Source of the DNA: Rhynchopus euleeides
Lineage: Eukaryota; Euglenozoa; Diplonemea; Diplonemida; Diplonemidae
Length of the DNA: 64,000 nt
Assembly (NCBI GenBank): GCA_963210315.1
Contig: OY723324.1
Coordinates: 372,001 to 436,000 of the forward strand
Direction of reading: 5' to 3'
Part shown: positions 24,561 through 34,887 of the stretch, piece by piece
How positions within the stretch are numbered: position 1 is the first letter of the stretch
How the letters are laid out: each line of letters begins with the position of its first letter
The notes under the pieces: model-generated
The model's database searches: none
What the model was told of the DNA's origin: nothing
What the model saw: only the letters and a program-made list of their open reading frames with translations
Program-made: the position numbers and the translations under genes

Positions 24561-25426
24561 GCATTTTATAGGGGCGAAATCTACGCTCATTTGGGCTTAA
24601 ATGTGAGGGGCTCCCCGATTTTTTGACGGACCCCCCGGCAAGTGAGTCTTGCACTGGATGGGTCACCTCCCGGCTCCTCTCTCAGGGACCAGTGCTCAGA
24701 TTCAGCCTCAGGCGCCGGAGGATAGTCCAAAAAATGGGCTCCGAGACCAACATGCCGCAGCTCCGTGCACAAGGACCTGGCTACAAGACAGGCACATGCC
24801 ACAGGGGGGTCTGGGGGGCGGAGCCCCCCAGCCGCCGGAGGCCACGGTAGTGAATATCTGTTCCTTCCGGGCTGTTCCTTGCGTGGGTACAGATTCTGCA
24901 TGAGCTGGCTGCGTCCTCCTGAGGCTACTGAAGGTGGTCTGCATTACATTCCCTGATGTAACCTCAAAGGGTTTGGGCACAGGTATACAGCACAGGGGGG
25001 TCTGGGGGGCGGAGCCCCCCAGCCGCCGGAGGCCACGGTAGTGAGCATCTGTTCCTCTGGCGTACGATCCTACCTCCCGAGAGTGGTCTGTATTCCATTC
25101 CCTGATGTCACCCCAAAGGGTTTGGGGTGACTAAAGACAGGCATACGGCACACGGGGGTCTGGGGGGCGGAGCCCCCCAGCCGCCGGAGGCCACGGTAGT
25201 GAACGTCCGCCCCTTCGCGGCCTGCGTTTTCTCGGGGTTTGACAAAGAAACTGGACAGAAAAACGGTCGGGTAAGTTGCTCGCAGTCTGTGGGCATGAGT
25301 CCACTCTCATCTGCGAGGCTACCCAGCCGCCACCAGTTTTCCACCACCACCCCGGATTTTTCCCGGAAATCTTTTTTTTTTCCTTAAATGTGAGGGATCG
25401 CCTCAGTTTAGACCCCCTATAATATG
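24561..25426. repeat. Possible short TIR element containing tandem repeats
   Basis: GCATTTTATAGGGG at 24561-24574 is inverted as CCCCCTATAATATGC at 25412-25426. A CTTAAATGTGAGGG motif occurs near both ends in direct orientation (24597, 25384). No coding sequence and no clear target duplication are seen. Confidence 0.35.
24801..25201 (+). repeat. Three copies of a G/C-palindromic ~75-bp repeat
   Basis: Copies lie at about 24801-24852, 24992-25043 and 25151-25201. Each holds a GGGGGGCGGAGCCCCCC self-complementary core followed by AGCCGCCGGAGGCCACGGTA. The intervening ~110 bp is also conserved between the first two gaps (CATTCCCTGATGT, AAAGGGTTTGGG), so this is a tandem array. Two more copies lie inverted near 42.7-42.9 kb. 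Confidence 0.9.
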
Positions 25427-25756
25427 CTCTGGTCGTGTAAATCATTGCAGAACCACGCAACAGGCGCGTGGGGTGTTCTCGCGATCGATGAATACCCTTT
25501 GCCTCATATTTTCTCAGATTTGCACAGAATCACAGTTGTCTTCTCAACCTCCGATCAAGCGCGACGTCAATCGAGCGCTTGACCCTCCTATGCAGAGGTG
25601 GTTCCAGTTCGCACCAAAGGTGTGTGTGTGTGTGTGTGTATGCCAGTGGAGGAATCATCAGATTGGCTCGGTGCAACCTCCACAGAAAAGACTCACGAGT
25701 GTGTGTGCAGTGTGTTGTAGTTGTTCTTGGTGTTGGTGCTGAAGTCAATGTTTACC

Positions 25757-25972
25757 ACTGATTCTGTGTTGCCCTTTCTGTTTCTCCCTCCCCAATGACA
25801 CCGAAGGAAGGCATCTCGCACCATGGGTCACACTTGAACAAGGCCTACCAGCGTGTTGAACCATCCTGAAAGCCAACCGCGGTTCCTTTTCCGGAAGGAA
25901 TCCCGAGGGGAGTTTTGCTCCTTTTCTTCCCCACCCCACTGATACCAAGCCTTGTTGCAGCAGCTTTGCTGC
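25757..25972 (+). repeat. Dispersed repeat, copy 1
   Basis: About 210 bp nearly identical to 33874-34108 in the same orientation (CTGTGTTGCCCTTTCTG...ACCCCACTGATACCAAGC). The other copy has small insertions. A related GTGTGTTGTAGTTGTTCTTG block occurs at about 25709-25728 and 26144-26163. No coding potential seen. Confidence 0.85.
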
Positions 25973-26347
25973 GTCTAGGGTGGTACAGAGAGGGTGTATG
26001 GGGGACTTGAGATTGATTTATGTTGTCGGGCACATGCCCGTTCTCACCTCTTGCCTTCGGGTAAGGAAGGAAAACAGTGGAGGTCACATTCAGAGCAGGC
26101 GCTTGGTGTGCTCCTCCACTCTTACAAAAGTATTCACGTGTGTAGTGTGTTGTAGTTGTTCTTGCTGTTGGTGCTGCAGCCAATGTGCTGAAGCCCATGG
26201 AGGATTCTTCATATTCCTGGATTTCCCGAATTTCCTGGATTTCCCCCGGCCCCTTAGGCGATTTCAGGGCGGACAGGGCGGACATGCCCGGACCCGGAAA
26301 TCCGGGTGTCCGGATGTCCGGGTCCAATTTTGACCCCCCCCCCCCTA

Positions 26348-27879
26348 GGCATACAGTGCAAACGATAATTATTATCGCATACGATAATTATTATCGTATT
26401 CCCATTATCGTATATTATCGTATACGATAATATACGATAATGGTGCGATAATTTTTTTGAGATTTTCGGAAAACCAGAAATCAGCCCAGAGCACATTGAA
26501 AAAGTGGTAAAAGTGGAGCCGGAAGCTGCCATTTTTGCTTCTTTGAATTATTGGTGACGGGGGGCTTCACTCAGAAGTGTAGAATGTCCCTCACAAATGG
26601 GTAGCAGAGACACAACACACATAGTGCCATGACATGCACATCACTATGTCTGTCTGAAGAAGTTTCAGGCACAGTGGGGCGGAGAGGACTCTGGGGATTG
26701 GGCAGTGGCCGTTCCACATGCCCTTCCCCTCGTGACTTACACCCTGTCGCCACCCCACTTCATGGAAAACATGACTACGCAGCAACAGGGTCATACTTGC
26801 GGCGGTATGCAACCACCAGTACAGCCTGTTGCGGGTTCGCAAAGCCGACTGGTACGCTGCCTTGCCGTCGGGACCCAGATACTGAGGACACCGAGACAGA
26901 GCACCCTGCCCAGAACATGAACAAGAAAGACGGTTCGACTGATGGGGAAGAACCTGATAGGCAGGTGTGGTCTTCGGTGCAATGTTTGGAGAGATCAGGA
27001 GATTTTTCTTCAAGGCTACCACTTATGTTGGACTTGGCCTTCGCTCCCGTGAGCAGTGAAAAAGTGAGGAACACCGTTCTTCCCCTCTGACTGACGACCA
27101 GTGATGACATAGCGAAGGACCTTGAATGGGGTTTGAACCCGAGAGAGGCAATACTCAACCAAAGGTATTCTTCAGGACCTGGCACGGAACGGGCGATACG
27201 AACGCTCCCACCGTGCGCACGGACCTGTCTGCAACTCTACAAGGAACCACGGGGTGGCGCGCGCACATCACCTCGGAGGCCTCAAGGAGCCTGCCTGACC
27301 TGCACGACTCCGCTGCGCTACAAGGCGGAGCTCGGGCGCCATCCTCACCGACAGCAAGGCAAGGGGTGATGATCATCTGGAGACACCTGAGCCCATGCAG
27401 GATTGGAGAGACGCGATCCACCTGAGGGAGACCACCATCCACCTCCTTCGGACAGACCACACAGCCTTGTCGATGACCACAGCAGCCCGGACACAGACCA
27501 GTACGCGTACCCTGCCTGCAGCACCGGACCCCACAGGCTCATCTTACCCTTCCTGGGGCTGGGAGAATGGTAGTGATCTCTATTTTGTGGCTGATTGTGG
27601 CCCTTGGCGGGGTTTGGTGGCGTTTGGCGGTGGTAAACTGGAGATTTCGGTGATTGGTTTCGGGCAAAATCAGGTGGGTATCGCATACGATAATGGGATT
27701 ATCGTATGTTATCGCATACGATAATAATTATCGTATCCGGTCGTATACGATAATGGGATTATCGCATCATACGATAATGGATTATCGTATGCGATAATAA
27801 ATTATCGTATGCGATAATTTTACGAAAATTATCGTATCTGGTATATGTGCGATAATAATTATCGTTTGCACTGTATGCC
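26348..27879. mobile_element. TIR element A with TA target duplication (1.5 kb, non-autonomous)
   Basis: The ends GGCATACAGTGCAAACGATA / its complement match over ~30 bp and are flanked on both sides by TA (26346-26347, 27880-27881). Subterminal regions (26360-26455 and 27673-27870) are packed with iterations of ATACGATAAT, typical of transposase-binding arrays. The interior holds a ~140-bp segment (26671-26812) that is an inverted copy of 34100-34238. No convincing transposase frame is present, so the element is probably mobilised in trans. Confidence 0.75.
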
Positions 27880-27902
27880 TAGGGGGGGTCATATGCTGTT
27901 AA

Positions 27903-30526
27903 CAAAGGGTGGTTTTTCAAGATACCCCCCCAGAGCCCCTGAGGGCCTATCTGACCCCCAACCCCACCCCAAAACCCCCTAAAAACATATCCTGGGGCAT
28001 TTGCAACACCATTTCTACCATTCCAGGCCGTTTTTTTGGGGTGTCAAAAAGTGGTACACCCTTTTGTACCTCGCATGCCTCGTACACAACGTGCCGGGAA
28101 GGCGTCTGATGCGTGTGCTCAACTTTTTATTGGTAAGTGCATGAGCTTGCCCTCGGATGTGTGCGGGGTGTCTATGGAGGATCTTCACCGGCTCAGGGCA
28201 CGCTGGGTGGGCACCAAGAGATGTTCCGATGCAGCTTTTGCAATGGCAATGGGGAGACTCGAACGACGTAGAAGGGTAAAAAAGATGCGCCCCAGATCGA
28301 ACGGCCGCACTCCAACGTGGTGCATTTCTTGCTCACACACACACAAGAAGTCAACGGGTACGGGCAGTTTCAGCGAACAAAAGAGCGAGTGCGAGGACGT
28401 GGACGATGACGCCGCGAATCGATCGGACGGCTCGGTTGAGGAGGACGAGAGCGAAGACGTGCCAGTGACCACGCCAACATCACTGCATACACAACCTTCG
28501 ACGCCATCGTATTCGCGCAGGGCATATATGAAGTTGTACATGAAGCATCGCAGACGTCAGGGCCAGAATCACCGCCGCGTCGAACTGTTCAACAGACGTG
28601 GTGGCTATGCTGCAGGGGTATGGGCGTGCATCCATGCCATCCGTGACTGCGGCGTGGGTACGGCAGCTACAGCTCGGCTGCTAACCTTCATCATCGAGGC
28701 GCTGACTGGCTGTGCGCTCACGGACAGGAAGGGACGCCCGCGATGCATTTCGCGCACCACCGTGAGACGGGCAGACGACTTTGCAGGCCAATTGTCTGCC
28801 CTTCGCCTTCAGAGAGCAATGGAAAGTACGAATCCGACGCACGTTGCACTGACGCAAGACACTGGGTCAGGATGCCGCTTGAGTGGGGGGGTGAAACTGT
28901 CGGGTGTGTGCGTGTCCATTTCAAATCCAAAGGACGCAGACTGTGTGGTGCAGGGTGTTCTCGACTTGGATCACTCAATTCCGGGAACAGCAGCCGGTAA
29001 AGCGGCACAAATCGAACGTGCGCAAGAGTCTTTAAAATCAAACGACTTGCCTCGGGCAAAGCTGCTCGTCGTAGATCACGAATCAGCTGCCATGGCAGCT
29101 GCATACCTGATTGGCATGATTCCCGTTGGGTGCGTATCACACAAAGTGAAGCACACAACGGAAGCAGCGACATCCGAGGTGCTTAGCAGCGCACAATTGA
29201 GTGCTCTGGATACACTCAATTCTGCCCTCTCACCCAGCAGCAGTGCGACCACATCATCCGGTATTTTGGTCGAAAGCGGTCTCCGTGCTGGGTACCATGG
29301 GTCGAACCCAAAGATGATCGCGTTTGTGCGCACAGTGGGACGCGCTATGCTTTCCAGCTCCAGCAAGCATCGTGTCTGCTTGACAACATCAATGTTTTAC
29401 GCGAGGCAATGGACGCAGGGGAGCTCAGCATCCCAGGATCCAACGCGCTCGAAACTCTCTTCAGTGACGAGACACTCCCCTGCCTGGTCGCCTCCAGAGT
29501 TGTGTACAGCTTCCTTCCTTCGGCGTTTGCCATCTTGAAGGGAGGTCGAAAAACTATAAGTGAGCAATCGGTGAAGGCTGGCCGGGAGCGCTTTGGGGAG
29601 GTGTCGCAGCTCTTGCAGGATCTAAAACGTACGTTCTCTCTCGCTACCCTACCAGACTGGGCGAAGTGCGAGAGTGTCCAGGATGCTTGGTCAAGGGATG
29701 CGGCTCGGCTCATACGCAAAGGGGCAGCCGCCATGATGGAGAAGTGGGACCGCTTCATTGCAAAAGACGACTACCTCGACAGCAGCGATGAGGAGGACGA
29801 ATCACAGGCCAGCGTACAAGGAGACAATGAGTCTGAGATCAGTGATGCGAGCGATGGCAGCGATGACAGCAATGGCAGGTCAGCTGCTCCTATCAGCAAC
29901 GACTACACCGAGTCGCTGATGGCTTCGGGTGCGAGCATTCTGGGTCGGCTGAGAGGCATCAACCCCGCTCGTGCTGCTGCAATTACGCAACACAAGCATA
30001 ACGCACACCCGCTCCGGCAACTGGGTGTCAGCACACTCCCCACAGAGGAAGAGGTCGAAGAGGCAAAGCGTTTGGCGGGACCCACGCCACCCGCCGCAGA
30101 AGAGTGGGCACGAGTACACAAGACAAAACGACATGAGCAGCTGCGAACGGCACTCCAGAAGCGCTCTCGAGAATCGTTGCGCGACGAGCTCGCTGAGCAT
30201 GGTGTCCCTCACGCGAGCGCAATGCTCAAGCCGGAATGCGTAGCCACACTCACAGATGTGCTCTACAAGGCCCCACAGGTGTCGACTCCACCGAGCGGGC
30301 GCCCTGAGAAGCGACGTGCGGTGTCTGCATCATAATCTTTGTTTGACGAGGCATGCGAGGTACAAAAGGGTGTACCACTTTTTGACACCCCAAAAAAACG
30401 GCCTGGAATGGTAGATATGGTGTTGCAAATGCCCCAGGATATGTTTTTAGGGGGTTTTGGGGTGGGGTTGGGGGTCAGATAGGCCCTCAGGGGCTCTGGG
30501 GGGGTATCTTGAAAAACCACCCTTTG
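27903..30526 (+). mobile_element. DNA transposon B: ~181-bp TIRs, TTAA target site, autonomous-looking
   Basis: The 27903-28083 arm and the inverted 30346-30526 arm differ by about one base, implying recent insertion. Termini are CAAAGGGTGG...CCACCCTTTG. The left flank is TTAA (27899-27902). The right flank reads TTA then element C; removing C with one TA copy restores TTAA (30527-30529 plus 32407). TTAA targets are known for piggyBac and Kolobok transposons, but the encoded protein is not obviously either. The coding region starts in the left TIR and ends 10 bp before the right one. Confidence 0.85.
28075..30335 (+). CDS. Transposase candidate of element B
   Basis: ATG 28075 lies inside the left TIR. 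The first frame continues open to 29538, but the protein-like frame shifts by 29240. A 59-bp GT-AG intron (29179-29237, phase 0) restores one 733-aa protein ending TAA 30335. A single frameshift is the alternative. Visible features are a Cys motif WCISC with nearby His, an acidic linker, a helical block ending in a basic stretch, TQDTGSG followed by SGVCVSI, and LLVVDHESAA. The Asp residues could form part of an RNase H-like DDE site. The second part has QCDHIIRYFGRKR, helical segments and an acidic DSSDEEDE tail. Role inferred from the flanking TIRs; no family assigned. Confidence 0.65.
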
Positions 30527-30529
30527 TTA

Positions 30530-32404
30530 CAGGGGGGGGTCGAATAAACGTACTTAGTTGAATAGTAGTACTTAGCCGAATAGTAGTACTTATTTTTTTG
30601 GGGCTCTGGGGCACGTTGGGCCGTTGAATACAAGTACTTACTTTGTACACCCGTTTTTTGGGAAATATCTCGTTTTTTTTGAACCCTGTGCCTGGAATTT
30701 TGTCCAAAAAATATCACGTTTTCGCACAAGGCATAAAATGGTCAAAAAACCCGAAAATCGGGTTTGTAGGGTATATGTCCCCTGTCTGAAAATGCAAAAT
30801 ATGGCCCCGCAGGTGTCCCCAGAGTGATTTAAAATTGGAAAATCGACATTTTCCACCTACGGGAAATCCCCCAAAATAGGGGGTCCCCAGTCACGAACCC
30901 CAAAAAAAATGTCCCGCGCGCCTCTAAGGCACTCTGGATTTTTATTATGTCATCCAGATGTCACATCTGGGTCCAGGAACACCGGTTTTTGGCCTCAGGA
31001 AGTCGAAAAATATGTGTGGAAATTTTTATTCCTGACCAGGATCCCCTAAAAGCCCGATTTCCCCTGTTTACACATGGGGGATTTCTTGCAACGCCCGCTC
31101 GTGTGCTGAGTGTGTTATCCGCGACGTGGACGCGGTCGCCCTCTTCCTCCCAGAAGCCACTGATCTTCCTCATCCAACTTCACCTCTGGATGTACGCGGC
31201 ACGTGCTTGGGTTGTCCTGTCGCAGTGCAGCAGAAGGTCCCCTGTGCACTGCTGCCCAAGCCATTTCGGCTGCACGGAATACGCCACGCAGAGTAACGTG
31301 GTATCGCGTGACCAGCTCGTGAGGCTTGTGCCCCGAATCGAATCGATAGGCTGCGAGCTGCATTGCCTCGGTCAGTTGATGTCCTTGTGTGTGCATTTTT
31401 GTGCACAACAGTCCCTTGGGTATCTGCAGCGCAGGTGCCTGCACTGGACCAGGACTCCTGATTTGCCTCTGGCACTTGTGATCGGAACGGATGCGGCGAC
31501 ATGCCACGGTGCCTATGAATAGCCATGCCGGCACGAAAGTACGTTCACGACGGTTGATTACCATTGCTGCACTCTGTCAGAACCAAGGGTCGCAGCTCAC
31601 CTGAACGCCCACCAGGCCCCCCAACAGGGGGTGAAACCAAAGGGTCCCCCCTGGGGTTTTTTAACCCAAAATTTTCGAATTCGACATGTCCCCGGGATTT
31701 CCACTATGTCGCAGATTTCGACCATTGGGTCAAGAAAACCTAAAAATCTAGGGGGGAGGTGCTGAAGGATTGCACTGAAAATTTTATCTAACTCGGTCAA
31801 AATTCCAGGCACAGGGTTTTGAGATTTTCTTTTTGGAGGACCGCCTGCCAGTGGAGGGGGCACACAAATCCGCAAACTTTGGGGCAAGGAATGGGGACAA
31901 GGTCTATTGGTGCCACTTCGGGGAACCAGGGTGCACGGGCCCCGTAAACCCGCAAGCTCATGCGGTCCAGAGGCATCAGAACCACTGCCGAAGCCCGCCG
32001 CGCATTCCCTTCCCCACCACCACCGCCCCAGACAAAGCTCACCGTAGACCTGTGACATCCACCAACAGGGCCAATATCTTCGGCTGGTGTCAATATAATG
32101 ACGACGTCGGATGCTTTCATCTGCTCACGGAATGCCTCAAGAGGATGGGCCACAGCCAGGCGCTCCCCGGCCTTCCTTCAACGAAGTGATCCGGGCCAGG
32201 GCACGCAGCAGTGACCAGCGCGCCCCTGGTGGACCAAATAGCCCCGCAGAGCCCCTGCAAACAGCATTTTTAGGAAAAGTTGAATAGACGTACTACGTAC
32301 GTCTATTCGCTCGCAAAGTATTTTATACTATTTTGGCTAGGTCGATTTAGGCCCGCCCGTTCGCCGAATAGTAGTACTTAGTACGTTTATTTGACCCCCC
32401 CCTG
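30530..32404. mobile_element. TIR element C inserted at the right edge of element B (TA target)
   Basis: The ends CAGGGGGGGGTC(G/A)AATAAACG match in inverted orientation for about 28 bp, flanked by TA (30528-30529, 32405-32406). Subterminal AATAGTAGTACTTA motifs occur at both ends. The interior (30.6-32.3 kb) has open frames of up to 191 and 118 codons on the + strand, but none with a recognisable domain, so it looks non-autonomous. It interrupts the TTAA duplication of element B and is therefore younger than B. Confidence 0.75.
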
Positions 32405-32454
32405 TAACACCTTTTGGGAGGGGTCTGACCCCCCCTACCCCCCCCCCCCCCCCC

Positions 32455-32595
32455 GGACATTTCCCGAATTTCCCGCCCGGACATGTCCGCCCGGACATCC
32501 GGACATCCAGAAATGTCCGCCCCGGACAGGGCGGACATTTTCTGGTGTCCGGATGTCCGGGCGGACATGTCCGGACCCGGAAATTCGGGAAATCC
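32455..32595. repeat. 141-bp imperfect palindrome built of GGACATGTCC-type units
   Basis: The left arm (GGACATTTCCCGAATTTCCC...) pairs with the right arm (...GGAAATTCGGGAAATCC) around CGGACAGGGCGG. C-runs flank both sides. A related half-copy ends at 26340 just before element A, and it shares the tail CCAATTTTGACCCCCC. It is probably a foldback element or remnant. Confidence 0.8.
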
Positions 32596-32824
32596 AATTT
32601 TGACCCCCCCCCCCCGGACATGTCCGGCCAGGACCTCAATAGTTTGATTTTTGGTCCAGAAAATAGTTTGAAAATTTTTGAAATCTGGGTGCCCAAATTT
32701 TTTGCTCCTAAGGGGGTCTTTGCTGGTCGACAAACTTCGACAAACTTCGTCAGTTTTCAGCCAATTCAACAGGAAATGCACCAAAATGCACTGACGACCA
32801 CCCCGTAGCGAAGACCCCCTAAGA

Positions 32825-33235
32825 CCGGCGATTTGTAGGGGGACCCTTTCGAATTTTTTTTTGGAGAAGGGTAAATTGAACGTTTTTGGCCAAATGAAGC
32901 CACTGCGACCATTCCCGGGCCTCGGAAATCAGATTTTGGCCCCTCAAATGCGGTGCCGGTCCGGACAAAAAACCGAAAAAATCGTGAAAAATGGCCCATT
33001 TTCCCCAGCCAAAAATGGGCCAAAAATGCCCCCCGGACACCCCCAGAGACATGTCCTAATCCGGGGTGCCAGTAGGGGGGACCTTTCGAATTTTTTTTCG
33101 AGGAGAGGTCAATTGAACGTTTTTGGACATCTGAGGCCACTGCGACCATTCCCAGGCCTCGGAAATGAGATTTTTGGCCCTCAAATGGGGTACCGGTCCC
33201 CACGAAATTCCGAAAAATTCATGAAAATCGAAAGG
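32825..33235 (+). repeat. Imperfect ~240-bp direct repeat pair
   Basis: Units begin near 32835 and 33075 with AGGGGG(G)ACC, TTTCGAATTTTTTTT and then TTGAACGTTTTTGG and GCCACTGCGACCATTCCC. A third partial start occurs near 33767. AT/GC-mixed, no coding potential. Confidence 0.75.
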
Positions 33236-33873
33236 TCCCACGCACCAAATTCTGCCCAAAAATCGTCAAAAATGGACATGTCATATGCAGCAATGGGGCA
33301 CCAATCACTCCCCAAATTTTGCTCAATGATTCCACGGCTAGCCAGATTTTCTGATCAATTAGTTTGTTTGAGCATGTTCCTGGCCCTTGTTTGGAAAGTA
33401 GATGGCCCCTGGCTGGAGAGGACGGTTGTGCTCGACCGGACGGAGAGAGAACCTTCTCCATATCCACCTCCACTCCACAATGCCAGAAGTGGCAGGAAGG
33501 CCGGGTGTTACAGGCCTCAACCAGGGTTCCAAGGCTCTCCACTTCCTGGCTGCGTCAGGGATCACCGGGTACAGCGAGCAGGATTCCCTGTCCTGACACC
33601 CCAGCATGTACCACCGGAAGAACCCGAAACAGCAGCCCCCCCTCATGGGGGTTGCAAGAGGCACGGAAATCGTTCAAATCGGACCAAGTCCGAAAATTCG
33701 GCACTTTCTTGGGTACAAATTGCGGTCCGAAATTTTCCGATTTTTTGAAAAAAGGCGAATTCTGTAAGGGGGACCTTTTCGAATTTTTTTTTTCGGGCAC
33801 TTTTTCCACAAGGAAATGTCCGCCCTGTCCGCTACTGTCCACTACCGATTTCAAGGATCCTCCCATGTTGAAC

Positions 33874-34238
33874 ACTGATTTTGTGTTGCCCTTTCTGTTT
33901 CTCCCACCCCAATGACACCGAAGGAAGGCATCTCGCACCATGGGTCACACTTGAGCAAGGCCTACCAGCGTGTTGAACCATCCTGAAAGCCAACCTCGTC
34001 GTGCGTTGGGCGGTTCCTTTTCCGGAAGGAATCCCGAGGGGAGTTTTGCTCCTTTTCTTCCCCACCCCACTGATACCAAGCAGCCTTGTTGTAGCAGCTT
34101 TGCATACCGCCGCAAGCATGACCCTGTTGCTGCGTAGTCATGTTTTCCATGAGGTGGGGTGGCGACAGGGTGTAAGTCACGAGGGGAAGGGCATGTGGAA
34201 CGGCCACTGCCCAGTCCCCAGCGCCCTCCGCCCCACAG
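33874..34238 (+). repeat. Dispersed repeat, copy 2 with extra 3' module
   Basis: The first part repeats 25757-25972 directly. The second part (34100-34238) is the inverted copy of 26671-26812. The two modules are adjacent here but separated at the other locus, so this copy may preserve the original arrangement. It ends shortly before the gene at 34333. Confidence 0.8.
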
Positions 34239-34332
34239 GACATTCGATTTTTTGCCCACCATACAACACCGCACAACACCACCGAACGCCACCAGGTGGC
34301 GAACTCGTGCGCAAACAAAGCAAGAGAAAACC

Positions 34333-34713
34333 ATGTGCCGAAAACTAACAGTGACTCTCTGGGTGCGGGGTAATTCCATCATGACGGAAGAGTGCGAGAG
34401 CTCTGCAAAGCTCGAGATCGAGGCCTACATGAAGAGGCCGTGCGAAGCCGTACTTCAGGCGGCGGCAGCGGTCACGGAGTCCCAGGATCCGTTTGACATA
34501 GTGGTGGATCTCGTGCGTGATGAGATCACGAAACGTGTGCGTCGCTTCTACCCCAACTGGCAGCGGCTCAAGGAGGATGCAGTCCTGAATCTCGCGGAGC
34601 GGGACACCGCCGAACTGGACCTGTGGGTGAGTTCGCAGGCATGCTCCGCCATTGTGCGTAGTGTCAGCCTCAACTCGACGCACTTAATCAGGCAGCAGAC
34701 GTCGCTCCCCTGA
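34333..34713 (+). CDS. Small helical protein, possibly RII/Dpy-30-like
   Basis: 126 aa from ATG 34333, or 110 aa from ATG 34381; the second begins nearer the conserved-looking part. Residues after the second Met read LEIEAYMKRPCEAVLQAA, then QDPFDIVVDLVRDEI, resembling the YM-x(n)-VL...DP-x2-FV layout of short RII-alpha/Dpy-30 dimerisation helices found in flagellar and chromatin proteins. The match is by eye and weak. The rest is helical with no motif. The stop is only ~175 bp before the next gene start, the spacing expected in a polycistronic array. Confidence 0.5.
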   Translation: MCRKLTVTLWVRGNSIMTEECESSAKLEIEAYMKRPCEAVLQAAAAVTESQDPFDIVVDLVRDEITKRVRRFYPNWQRLKEDAVLNLAERDTAELDLWVSSQACSAIVRSVSLNSTHLIRQQTSLP

Positions 34714-34887
34714 GTGGTCTGCCCCAACTGGAGACTTCCGCAGGATGACACCCCGCCCCACCTCCTCTTGCCTGGTTTGTGTTGCTATTGTGCTGCTGCT
34801 GCCTCACCACACCACACCTATCACATGAGGACCTCCCAACGTCGGACAAGAGGCTTGCAGAGCACCGGACGCACGCGCAGCCTCCCA

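Noticed and set aside
28110-28150. CTTTTTATTGGTAAGTG resembles the end of a spliced-leader exon and its donor
   Set aside because: It lies inside the transposase coding frame, and the preceding bases do not form a plausible leader or snRNA; likely chance.
30947-31522. 191-codon open frame inside element C
   Set aside because: No domain and no compositional match to host genes; element C looks non-autonomous.
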